Source: Ligustrum vulgare
Lineage: Eukaryota; Streptophyta; Magnoliopsida; Lamiales; Oleaceae
Length of the DNA: 64,000 bases
Reading direction: 5' to 3'
Assembly (NCBI GenBank): GCA_963555705.1
Contig: OY743183.1
Span: 47,233,466-47,297,465 of the forward strand
Program-made: the position numbers and the translations under genes
In this document: piece after piece, positions 45,527 to 55,378 of the stretch
How the letters are laid out: every line of letters begins with the position of its first letter
Numbering within the stretch: position 1 is the stretch's first letter
The notes under the pieces: generated by a model
Told to the model about the DNA's origin: nothing
What the model saw: the letters and a program-made list of their open reading frames with translations, nothing else
The model's database searches: none

Positions 45527-48500
45527 ATGAAAATGAATTCAGGTTGGGAAGACAGCAATAGTAAAGCCGCGGCCGATGAGAACTCCCTTGAGTACGGTGG
45601 CTACCACCACCATCGCCGCTACTTCTCCACTGTAGTTCTTAGAATCATGGTGTTGTTTGTGGTGGTTGGTCTTTCCTGCCTTGTTCTTTATCATTCTGCC
45701 TATCCTACCCAATTTTTTCAGAGCTTTTATAACCTTAATCCCACTTCTCAAGAAAATTCTACACCACGTGATGCCATGAAAGGCAAATTTTCTTTATCTT
45801 CTCCATTTCAAGACTCTCCTTCAGGAAACCTATCTTCTTCGGTAAGTTACTCATCTTACTTAATTTTCTTTTGTTATCACTTATTGGACTCGTAGTAGAA
45901 GATAAATTATAAATAAATATATTTTCTATTATAGTATAAATGTTAGATGAGTTGTTCGACATAGAATTACTACACGATCGACTCTCGTGGCTGCGTCTTA
46001 AAATAAACGTCAACTTTAAATTGTTAAGTCGAGTGACACAAAATTTTACATGTTGTGATGTGAATATTTTACCTTTAACACGTACCAATAAAAGATGGTT
46101 TGTTTGAAAATACCTATTAAAATCTGACTATAATTTGATAATTATTGAACCTTAGTGGCTTAAATTGCTTATTTGAACTTTCTAGAGTATGATACATGCA
46201 TGTATATATATTGTGTCTTTCATTCTAAAATTCATTCTTGTTATAAAACTATCAAAATCATAATAACAATATAAGAAATTGAGAGAATGATAGCTTAGAG
46301 AGAATACTTCTCATAAGTCTTGATTACCATATACAACCATAACATCCTATATTTATAGGAAATTATCAAGAATAAAATAGTCATTAATATACAAAAGGAA
46401 GGAATTTATAATACTCCCCCTTTAATGACTTATTGCTCAATTTCATAATTGTTTGCCTCGTTAACACCTTGCTAAGAAAACCCAATGGGATAAAACTTGA
46501 GCGAAGGAAAAAGAGTACAGTTGCTCCCCCTGATGTTGGCCATCATTAATCATTGAGTCTAATATCCATCAATGATAAGTAGTACAAATCATGTACTGAA
46601 ATCTGAAGTGCTTCAGTGCTGCCTCGTTAAAACCTTGTCAGTAAAACCCAATGGGACAAAATCTGAACGAAGGAAAAAGAGTACAGCCGCTGCCTCGTTA
46701 AAACCTTGTCAGGAAAACCCTGTGGGACAAAACCTGGACGAAGGAAAAAGAGTACAGCATGACAGCATGATTCTCCCCCTGAAGTGTACAATCAAGTATT
46801 CATGAACATTTTGAATAATGATATCATTTTTCTTCTGGAATATATATGAAAATCTTCTTGTATGTAGCCGATATCATAACATTCTTCATAAGATGTGTAT
46901 GATTTTCTTCATTTGTTGATATCATTCCAGTATAACAATGTGTTGCTGAATTATAGCTTGTTGATAGCTATGATGATGCCTCAAAAACCTTGTTAGGAAA
47001 ACCCTGTGGGACAAAACCTCAGCGAAGGGAAAAAGAGTGCATTATTCTCATTAATTTTCATCAATACGCCTCAACTGTTGCCTCATTAAAAACCTTGCTA
47101 GGAAAACCCTGTGGGACAAAACCTCAGCTAAGGGAAAAAGAGTGCAACGCGTATTTATTCCTTTTCATGGAATATCACAAGTATATTGATGCAATCACGA
47201 ATCTTTTCATCGTATAATTTATGATGAGCTTTATATAAATCGTTCATAGCTCATGATGTCATAACATGCTATATTAAGCAATGTTGTACTAATTTATTGA
47301 TTGCATCTTTCACTTCTGGTGAATAATCAAATTTAGAATTCACTTCTGGTGAATAATTAAACATATTCATTTTCATATTCACTTCTGGTGAATAATTAAA
47401 TCTAGAATTCACTTCGGGTGAATAATTAAACATATTCATTTTCATATTCACTTCTGGTGAATAATTAAATCTAGAATTCACTTCTGGTGAATAATTAAAC
47501 ATATTCATTTTCCGAATTCACTTCTGGTGAATATTCATTTTCCGGATTCACTTCTGGTGAATATTCATTTTCCGGATTCATTTCTGGTGAATATTCATTT
47601 TCCGAATTCACTTCTGGTGAATATTCATTTTCCGGATTCATTTCTGATGGATAATATAATTTTGCATATTGAAAATCAATTGCATGCCCAAATATTCAAA
47701 TATAATAATAGTACACTCCAATTTCACTTTCAACATATTATATCATGAAGTCATTTGTATCATTCTATAGTGATACTAATCTGGGCATATTGAATCTTTC
47801 AATGATTTATACATGTATGTTCTTGCACTTTATAAACTGCAATTTCTAATTTGCAGGAGCATAATCAATCATTGAAATAGATATCAATTTTGACATATAA
47901 TCTACAATCATTTTACTTGAAATCCCAACGTACCGCGATCAACTGGTACATCAAAGAATACTCTCAAAGTACCGAGATGAGAATCATACATTTTGATCTC
48001 ACTCATTGGTATATCAAAGAGCTCAAGCTAGTGATTTAGACTATAGTCTATCCACCATATGTCATGTTACACATTTAAGCATTTAGACTTCAGGTCGCAA
48101 TTTGGACTTCAGGTCCTTGAACAATAATCCCTACATTGGGTTTATATACTTGGCCAAAGTATTATAATTTCATCAACCTCATTTTTATAAGAGGGTATGC
48201 AGTCGACTTATTTATCGATTCCATTTTAATATAACATAGAGAGATCTCTATATATGTTCTATCATCAGGTACCTGAGTCTCTTACATTTAACTATGTCCC
48301 TTTTACTCACTATGAGTATTTAACCTCAAAGGGATCATTTCAATCATTCAAGAGATATTTATTTTTGGAATCGATAGTCATTATGCTTCAGGCATAATTA
48401 CGCTTCAGGCGTGTTTTCCCCAAATATTATATTATATCAATTGGCTAAAATGCCGCACATGTCGTCCCTTTTAGGGATGTAATTTCAACCATATATCTCG

Positions 48501-51500
48501 CTTTGGTAGATTGTATACATACCACACTTTTACAAATCATAAAGCTTCTCGAGCTAATCCCGTTTATTATAGAACTTCTGGTTCAATACGGTTTTATTTC
48601 ATTTTGATGTATGAATATTTGATTCAATACAATATTGCTAAACTTCTGGTTCTGGTTCATACTATATACATATTTCACTTGTACGTATGAACTTCTAGTT
48701 CAGTAAGATATTTCACTTGTACGTATGAACTTCTGGTTCGGCAAGATATTTTACTTGTACGTATGAACTTCTGGTTCAATACAGTATTCATTTCATCAGT
48801 ACATATTTATGTACAGTTCAAATCAGTATGCCTTTATTATTTTTATACCGAAAAATCAGGTACAATATCCAAGGAAATATCTCATGATCTCAATCTTGTC
48901 GCCAAATCTTCTCTTATATCGAAAAAGGTAATGACGCATTATCTCACCTTTTTAATAATTTATTCCATTATTTCTTGATGGAATCTATATTACTGACACG
49001 CGGAGCCACCGCTCTTTTACGCGTTAAATAATGCATTTAAATAGATGATTTGGGAAGAAGGCTAGATCCATCAAAAATGGATATCATACTTTCAAATATT
49101 CGCAAATATTATTCCAATCTTCCAGTAAATGATTTGAGAAAAATTTATCGAATTAGGCTCGAAAGATTGAGGTTGCTGATGGATCATGGTATCCCAGAAG
49201 ATGTTCGCTGGTTGATCGAAGCAAAAGTTCGATTAGCTGGTGAATTGCCATTGACATTTCCTAAACACATGCCTGGTTTAGGAAAAAGTACTTTTGCAAA
49301 GAAACGAAGAGCAAAAAGGCTTAACGGTTGTTACAAATGTGCTCGTTGGACATGTGATACTCGTTGCAAATCAGTAGGATATTCTTCTGGAAATCGGGAT
49401 GACAAAATCGATTTCATTAAGGGTGGACTGAGTAAGGAGTCATTGGATGATATCCGATTGACTCTTGAGACGCACCCAAGTGGGTATGTGCAACGTGAAC
49501 TCCTTTCCTTATATGCTCAATTTAACAAGGATAAAAACCGTTATAGTCTCAAAAATATAGTAGCAAAAGATCCTGTTTGCCAGGCTGTTATAAACAATGA
49601 TGTTTTGGCTGTTCAGCATTGATACAAGGTAAATCTTTTGATATATATGCACATATAAAATATTTTGCTGTTTCCTTTCACGAGTTTTGATAAAGGCTGT
49701 TTAAATATTAAATCACCGAAAGGTGAGTAGGGTGATTTTGTCAAAAGTAAATCTTCACTTTTTCAAAAGACGAGCGGAAATAGTGAAGTTTTTCGGTTTT
49801 AAATAGCCAAACATTTTTCATAGTTCATTCATCCCAAAATAACATTTTCTCGTAAGTTTTTCCTTCTTTACTTTCAAAAATGGAAGGATCAAAACTTCGA
49901 CAGATCAAAACTATCTGTGTATTTTGTGGATCAAAAGTGGGAAAAGGTTTTGGGTATCTAGAAGCAGCCGTGGATTTAGGAAAGAAATTGGGAGAGAAAG
50001 GTATCACTCTCGTGTATGGAGGAGGTAGCAGTGGATTGATGGGTTGTGTTTCACAATCCGCTCTAGTAGAGAAAGCAAGAGTGATAGGTGTTATACCTAC
50101 TCCTTTAGCTGATATCGCAGGCAAAACACGAGGGCATGAAGTACAAACCTTATCTATCCATGAACGCATAACTTGCATGTTATATGGTTCTGATGCCTTC
50201 ATAGCTCTACCTGGAGGTTTTGGTACTTTAGAAGAAATCTTTAATATTACCTCATGGGCTCAACTAGATCTCCATACTAAGCCTATTGGGCTTTTAAATG
50301 TAAACAATTTCTTTGATGGTTTACTAACATTTCTTGATTATGCTGTGGAACAGGGATTCATCTCTCCATTTTCTAGGAGAATCCTTATTTCTGCTCCTAC
50401 TATCGAGGAACTGCTGGATAAGTTGCAATCATATATTTCAATACAAGATCCAGCAGGAGTTAAGATAGATTGGTCGCAAGGAAGGGGAATCAAGCGAAAA
50501 TGGAGTCCGGTTAATGTAAATTTATCTTTGTGAACTCTAGAATAGGTGGTGGTAGAGTACGGAGTATTCTCACTCTTGAGACACACCATAAATTTCTAGG
50601 ATTTTATCAATGTTTTAATCTTGTGTACCTCAAAGATTTAAGGTGGTAGAGTATGGAGTATTTCTTACTCTTGAAACACACCTTTTTCTTTATTTCCTCA
50701 AAAGGTCAGAGGTGGTAGGATACGGCTACTCCCGAAACACATCTCTAATTTTGAGGATCATAAATGTTTTTCCCTTTTGCATTTTGCATGTATGTCTCGT
50801 TTATGCTTCTTCGGGAGCAATAATAATATCATTTCAGTATGTTTAGATAATAATTTTTACTTCTTCTGGAGTAAATATGTACTTCTTCTGGAATATATAA
50901 GTGCTCGTGCAAGAACTTTTCCAGACACTTATCATCTAATATTCATCTCATAATACTGATGAGATTATTTTCACATTAGCTATGTCCGTGCTATCATGTG
51001 ATATTATCTTATCATACATCAACATTCTCTTGTTGAATAATTTTCATCCACCCATTCAAATTCAGATATTGGTAACTTCTGGTACCATTGGATAAAATAT
51101 TTTTATCAACATTTACCAACTTTTGGTAATGATAACTTCTGGTATCATTTGATAAAGTATCAAATAACTATATAATAATAATAATAATACTGGGGTTATA
51201 CCACCACGTATATATGTTGACAACAATCCTCTAATATGTTAGAACTAACCAACAATTGAGGTGTTTATATGTATTCAATTGATAAACCGATCATATAGGC
51301 AGTGTCAAGATAATAAAATAATTAAACCGACCATATAGGCGATGTCAACATAATGAAATAATTAAACCAACCATATAGGCCGTGTCAACATAATGAAATA
51401 ATTAAACCGACCATATAGGCGGTGTCAACATAATGAAATAATTAAACCGACCATATAGGCGGTATTAACATAATGAAATAATTAAACCGACCATAGTAGA

Positions 51501-54500
51501 ACCAACCATATAGGTGGTATAACCAACCAAGTAGGTGGCAGCATGATATAATTAAAACTGGTAAATCCAACCATGTAGGTGGTAGAACCAACCATGTAGG
51601 TGGCAACATATTTCAATTCAATTGATAGATCGATCATATGGGCAGTGACATGATATTAATCGTTAATTTATGATTATTATATTTTTTATGTATTACCAAG
51701 GTCAAAATGGTCCATATTTTAATATATTGCCCATATGGATAAATCGAAACCGTCAATAGATTTAAAATTTAATTTAGAACAAACTTACTTTTGGTCCGAA
51801 GTTCAAAATCTCGTCGGAAATGCTTCAAAAATAATATTTACGAAGCCGCCACGTTCAACCATCGGAAAATGTCCAAAACTGTACCAAACAGAAAAGTAAG
51901 ATCATAGAAAAATTCAAAACGTCGACCTGAACAAACTGCCTTTTGACACCGTCGCCAGAAACGCTCCACGCGCCCGCACGCGCCCGGTGTCGGAGGTTCG
52001 TCTTGCCACCGTGATTTCAGATCCGGTCTCCGATCGTTAATTGGATATACGGTTTTGCGTAGATCGACTTTGAAAGTTTCGAGTTTTTCAGATCTACAAT
52101 ATGTGGGTTGTTTTCTAAAGTCAAAAGTATTTGATTTGAGAGAGGAAAACATTGATTTGTAAAAATCAGGTTTCTGATACAGAGGCTCATCATTTAGATG
52201 CAACTGTAGAGCATACTCCCGTCGTATTACTCAATTGGCTAGAGACTCGTGCTGATAACGTGTTATAAAACTATCAAAATCATAATAACAATATAAGAAA
52301 TTGAGAGAATGATAGCTTAGAGAGAATACTTCTCATAAGTCTTGATTACCATATACAACCATAACATCCTATATTTATAGGAAATTATCAAGAATAAAAT
52401 AGTCATTAATATACAAAAGGAAGGAATTTATAATAATTCTAAAATTATTGTGTCTTGAATTATAATTATAAAATTATTTTAATTTCATTTTAAGACGAAT
52501 AGATTGAATTATTCTACCTTAATGACTATCGTTTTATTATTGCTGAGCGAGGTTATAACAGAAAAAAAAAAGTATTTGGTTCGAGTTTTGAAAAAAAAAA
52601 AAAAAATACTAAATAAAATTACATGGTACATCTTATCTCCAAAGAACAATTACAATCTTTTTTCCTCGGATAAAAATAAAAATAGATAAATCTCATGAGT
52701 CGTGACAATTGAGAGTACTGACTGGGATTGGAAAAGAACTGATCATGACAGTTGATAATAATGCAGAAATAATTGAAAATTTTAGCTTCTGATTTCTAAT
52801 TTTTCAATTTTTGACTAGATTAATGTTCTTATAAGTAAAAGTCTTAATCATTTTTTTGTTATCTTATTCTTCTGTCAGTTTCGCGCGCGCGCACATATAT
52901 GTGATCGGTACATTTGCCAATTAATTAGCTTTTATTTAAAGGCCTCATTTAATTTGATTCCTCTAGTGGCATGTGTTTGAAAATTCAACTTTTTGATTAG
53001 GTAGGACTAATTAGTAAAAATATTGGTGTATTGAATTGAATTTTCAAAAAAAAAAAAAAAATCAATTATCTCGAACTTCTAGAGCTTTAATATATAAATA
53101 AAAATTTATTGTTTGTCATCATGACTTCATCTAAAAATTCAAGCGATTAGAAAAAAGTATTAAAATCAATTTCCTCTACGTCCAATTTACAGTTTGAATA
53201 TGAAATATGAGATAAAACTAAATTCAGCCATGTAGTTGGCTAAAGTAGAGTCAGCTACACTGAGGGAATCTATATACAAATTTATTGTACAAATGCATTT
53301 TCCCAACTAGATAATATTATAATGGATAAAATCTTAATTTCTTTTACTAAACGTATCATAAAATCAAATGAATTAATCTATTTTACGCACCTCGTTCTAT
53401 CACACGGTGCCCCCTCTCACATGGATGAATGTACAACCAGTAATTAACGGTCTCACACTCCATATAAGGGGATGACACATAGTGTGGTAGAATGAAGTGG
53501 ATGGGAAGACATTGTTAATCAAATTCTCTATTTTTCATATAAATTAATTCTCTGAAATTAAATATCTTAATTTTTTATTTTATTATCCCTAACCACTTCC
53601 GTTGACCAATTTATTATATTAACAATTGTACTTGTGGTACTTATTAATTAATGCTCTTCTAAACTTTCTATTCAATGTATGCAACTATATATATTTCCAT
53701 GCCGCATAATTAAAAATTTACTTTTTCCCGGACCATATGCAGTTGCTTAACTTCCGTTTCACTTATTACTAAAATTTTCCGTTTTTCTAGGACAATGGTG
53801 AAAATAATTTGGAGAGGATATTGAACAAGGCTGCCATGAAGGACAAAACTGTTATTATCACCACCTTAAATGCAGCATGGACAGAACCTAATTCAATATT
53901 TGATCTTTTTCTTGAGAGCTTTAGAATCGGAAATCAAACACAAGATCTATTGAATCATGTCGTTTTCGTAGCTTTGGACGAAAAGGCACACTCTCGTTGC
54001 TTAGGGTTACGCCTACACTGCTATGCCCTGAGCACCATCGGAGTAGACTTCTCCGGTGAAGCATTTTTTATGAGTGAAGACTATTTGAAGATGATGTGGA
54101 GAAGGATTGATTTTCTACGCGTTGTTCTTGAGACGGGATTCAACTTTATATTCTCGGTAAATAATTTTCGTAGAAGATGTTCATGAAAAATCTACCTTAA
54201 ATTTAATTTGGAAATTAAAGTTTTTTTTTGAAGAAAATTACATGCATTGGACTAATTTCTCCTAAAAGCTCTTTTAACTGGTGGAAGTACTTTGAAAAAA
54301 AAATTGTCAAATCAAAAACTGCTTTAGAGTCTCAAAAGTAGCTTTTTAACTTCTTAAAATTCATTCCAAACATGTCCTAAAACTGCTTTAACCTCCGTAG
54401 AATTATATTTGCATCCCTTTAATTTCCACCTCTTCTATTTTCCAGGATGCCGATGTAATGTGGCTACGAAATCCATTCGATCAGTTCCATTCGGATGGGG

Positions 54501-54931
54501 ATTTCCAAATTGCCTGCGATCATTACTGGTACAACTATACAGATTTGGACAATTCACCAAACGGAGGATTCAACTATGTTAAAGCAAACAACAGAACAAT
54601 ACAGTTTTACAAATATTGGTACGAATCGAAAGATAAATTCCCAGGAAAACATGATCAAGATGTTCTTAACTTAATCAAATATGATCCATTCATTAAAAAG
54701 ATTGGAATCCAAATAAGGTTTTTGGATACAGCTTATTTTGGTGGGTTTTGTGAACCCAGCAAAGATCTTAATCTGGTGTGTACAATGCATGCAAATTGTT
54801 GCATTGGTTTAGATAAAAAGATTCATGATCTCAAAATGTTGATTGATGATTGGAAAAAGTATATGGCATTATCTGACAGTGATAAGATTTTGTTGAGACC
54901 ATCTTGGACAGTTCCACGGATTTGTGGGTAG
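45527..54931 (+). CDS. GT77/DUF271-type nucleotide-diphospho-sugar transferase, three exons
   Basis: Exons 45527-45841, 53791-54156 and 54446-54931 join in phase 0 at G|GTAAGT...CTAG|G and G|GTAAAT...CCAG|G sites, giving 388 residues. Residues about 36-57 (VVLRIMVLFVVVGLSCLVLY) form one signal anchor, so a type II Golgi membrane protein is expected. Exon 2 holds KTVIITTLNAAW and ALDEKAHSRC, and exon 3 opens with DADVMWLRNPF, the DxD metal/nucleotide-sugar motif, followed by CDHYWYNYTDLDNSPNGGFN, GKHDQDVLNLI and LDTAYFGGFCEPSKDLN. These are hallmarks of the plant family that includes At4g15970-like proteins (GT77, related to arabinosyl/xylosyltransferases of cell-wall glycans). The exact substrate is not predictable. 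Intron 1 is 7,949 bp, of which 6,197 bp is Element 2. No frameshift or stop seen. Confidence 0.9.
46239..46413 (-). repeat. 3' LTR of Element 2
   Basis: Plus-strand reading TGTTATAAAACTATC to GGAATTTATAATA; identical by eye to 52261-52435. Confidence 0.92.
46414..46422 (-). promoter_or_regulatory. Polypurine tract of Element 2
   Basis: Minus strand AAGGGGGAG adjoining the 3' LTR; equivalent of AAATGGGGAG in Element 1. Confidence 0.8.
46448..47145 (-). repeat. Five dispersed copies of the pre-PPT motif (Element 2)
   Basis: Minus-strand copies of ACTCTTTTTCC..GGTTTTGTCCCACAGGG..AAGG at about 46448-46517, 46619-46684, 46689-46756, 46977-47037 and 47082-47144. The number equals that in Element 1. 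Confidence 0.85.
47308..47655. repeat. Tandem repeat of TTCACTTCTGGTGAATA units
   Basis: First period about 62 bp, then about 30 bp; at least ten TTCACTTC(T/G)GGTGAATA cores, each itself an imperfect palindrome. A shorter version exists in Element 1 (about 42390-42480). The long frames on both strands are artefacts. Confidence 0.9.
48575..48790 (+). repeat. Tandem repeat with AACTTCTGGTTC core
   Basis: About 45-bp units AAGATATTTCACTTGTACGT, then ATGAACTTCTGGTTC, repeated three to four times upstream of the Cys-cluster ORF. Element 1 has scattered GAACCAGAAGTTC copies at about 40852-40905. Confidence 0.85.
48857..48928 (+). other. Conserved short frame upstream of the Cys-cluster ORF
   Basis: SGTISKEISHDLNLVAKSSL, then ISKK, bounded by an AG before it and by GTAATGAC after it, so it could be an exon. 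Element 1 keeps the same reading with a single A-to-V change (minus, about 40704-40773), while flanking sequence is less conserved. The ATG of neither copy is shared, so it may depend on splicing or be non-coding. Confidence 0.3.
49077..49622 (+). CDS. Unknown 181-residue basic Cys-cluster protein (element cargo)
   Basis: Not recognised as a known domain. The start is the ATG at 49077 (MDIILSNIRK), the first ATG shared with Element 1; the open frame extends nine codons further up without an ATG. Residues 19-60 are charged and probably helical (LRKIYRIRLERLRLLMDHGI). Residues 69-81 (GKSTFAKKRRAKR) form a strongly basic patch, followed at once by Cys85, Cys88, Cys93 and Cys97 (CYKCARWTCDTRC, C-x2-C-x4-C-x3-C), which could bind zinc and nucleic acid. 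Residues 118-180 hold GLSKESLDDIRLTLETHPSG, then YVQRELLSLYAQFNKD. The basic-patch-plus-CxxC order recalls the small cysteine-rich nucleic-acid-binding proteins of some flexuous plant RNA viruses; weak recollection, not homology. A TTTAAATAG box lies about 40 bp upstream. 257 bp separate it from LOG. Confidence 0.6.
   Translation: MDIILSNIRKYYSNLPVNDLRKIYRIRLERLRLLMDHGIPEDVRWLIEAKVRLAGELPLTFPKHMPGLGKSTFAKKRRAKRLNGCYKCARWTCDTRCKSVGYSSGNRDDKIDFIKGGLSKESLDDIRLTLETHPSGYVQRELLSLYAQFNKDKNRYSLKNIVAKDPVCQAVINNDVLAVQH
49880..50533 (+). CDS. Intronless LOG: cytokinin riboside 5'-monophosphate phosphoribohydrolase (element cargo)
   Basis: 217 residues, a usual LOG length. LOG enzymes hydrolyse cytokinin nucleotides to the active free base in one step in the cytosol. 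Visible are the Rossmann start KTICVFCGSKVGKG (residues 10-22), YGGGSSGLMG (46-55), HE-R96 and the signature PGGFGTLEE (111-119) with the catalytic Glu, then KPIGLLNVNNFFDGLLTFLD and GFISPFSRRILISAPT. The usual R-K-A-E-M after the histidine reads R-I-T-C-M, so the Lys is missing and activity is not assured. Plant LOG genes have several introns; this single frame indicates retro-capture. It is antisense to Element 2 but in the sense of the surrounding glycosyltransferase gene. A TTTTAAATAG box lies about 80 bp upstream. The closest copy is the broken one in Element 1. Confidence 0.9.
   Translation: MEGSKLRQIKTICVFCGSKVGKGFGYLEAAVDLGKKLGEKGITLVYGGGSSGLMGCVSQSALVEKARVIGVIPTPLADIAGKTRGHEVQTLSIHERITCMLYGSDAFIALPGGFGTLEEIFNITSWAQLDLHTKPIGLLNVNNFFDGLLTFLDYAVEQGFISPFSRRILISAPTIEELLDKLQSYISIQDPAGVKIDWSQGRGIKRKWSPVNVNLSL
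51281..51495. repeat. Tandem repeat, unit about 41 bp
   Basis: TAATGAAATAATTAAACCGA, then CCATATAGGCGGTGTCAACA, about five copies, with degenerate AACCAACCATGTAGGTGG-type units up to about 51640. It lies in the element leader, at the place of the tandem repeat of Element 1. Confidence 0.92.
52247..52260 (-). promoter_or_regulatory. Primer-binding site of Element 2
   Basis: Minus strand CGTTATCAGCACGA, identical to Element 1. Confidence 0.7.
52261..52435 (-). repeat. 5' LTR of Element 2
   Basis: Carries the TATA-type CCTATAAATATAGG (complement of 52368-52381), which would transcribe leftward, against the host gene and the LOG frame. Confidence 0.92.
52441..53790. other. Remainder of glycosyltransferase intron 1
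   Basis: AT-rich intron sequence with A-tracts, a (CG)n(CA)(TA) tract near 52883-52900, and the pyrimidine-rich acceptor TTTTTCTAG at 53782-53790. No cargo seen. Confidence 0.6.
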
Positions 54932-55217
54932 TTAAATTTAGTCATTTGGAAAGAACAATAATGTTAAGTGTAAATTTCTATTTTAAATCATGTTATTTGC
55001 CTCTTTTATAATGCATTTTCATTAACTTATAGCCAATGGGATTATGGGATCGTGCCATACGATGAGAATAGCCTAGACCATTTAAGACATTAGAAACTAC
55101 CTAAAATATCCTTACACATAATATTTCAACTATAGCTAGACTTAGAAAACTTCAATCAGGTTCTTAAATAATTACGTTTACATGATTTTTGTTCACTCAT
55201 AGTAGAATCTCTTAAAT
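54932..55217. other. Downstream region of the glycosyltransferase gene
   Basis: Likely 3' UTR and terminator sequence, AT-rich; no distinct polyadenylation signal can be chosen. Confidence 0.35.
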
Positions 55218-55378
55218 TGGTATCGGAGCCATATTAAAAGATAAATATTACATAACAAAATACAAAAATAAATATAAAATGCACGCACCAAGATTTATAG
55301 TTACACGTACATTAATACTACCTGATAATTATAAAATAGAAATCTTAAGAGTTTTAAAAGATTTAGATAAAGAAATAA

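Larger units (their letters stand above)
46239..52435 (-). mobile_element. Element 2: LTR retroelement with intact antisense LOG and Cys-cluster ORFs, in a host intron
   Basis: Two 175-bp LTRs (46239-46413, 52261-52435) look identical. The 5-bp TSD is ATTCT (46234-46238, 52436-52440). The primer-binding site (52247-52260) and purine tract (46414-46422) show that it runs on the minus strand. As in Element 1 no gag or pol is recognised; the cargo is a Cys-cluster ORF (49077-49622) and a LOG ORF (49880-50533) on the plus strand, antisense to the element. LTRs are related to, but shorter than and diverged from, those of Element 1; the LTR start in element sense reads TATTATAA instead of TGTTATAA. 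The element lies wholly in intron 1 of the glycosyltransferase gene. Identical LTRs indicate very recent insertion. Confidence 0.92.

Noticed and set aside
47269..47748. Asn/Tyr/Ser-rich and Asn/Ile/His-rich repeat ORFs on both strands
   Set aside because: By-products of the TTCACTTCTGGTGAATA tandem repeat.
49825..50589. 125- and 83-codon minus-strand ORFs over LOG
   Set aside because: Shadow frames of the LOG gene; the plus frame carries all family motifs.
51281..51495. CRISPR-like regular repeats
   Set aside because: Units are contiguous tandem copies without unique spacers in a plant retroelement; no cas genes.
51838..52203. 121-codon minus-strand ORF in the leader of Element 2
   Set aside because: Lies between primer site and cargo in element sense, but the reading is not conserved in the leader of Element 1, so it is more likely untranslated leader than gag.
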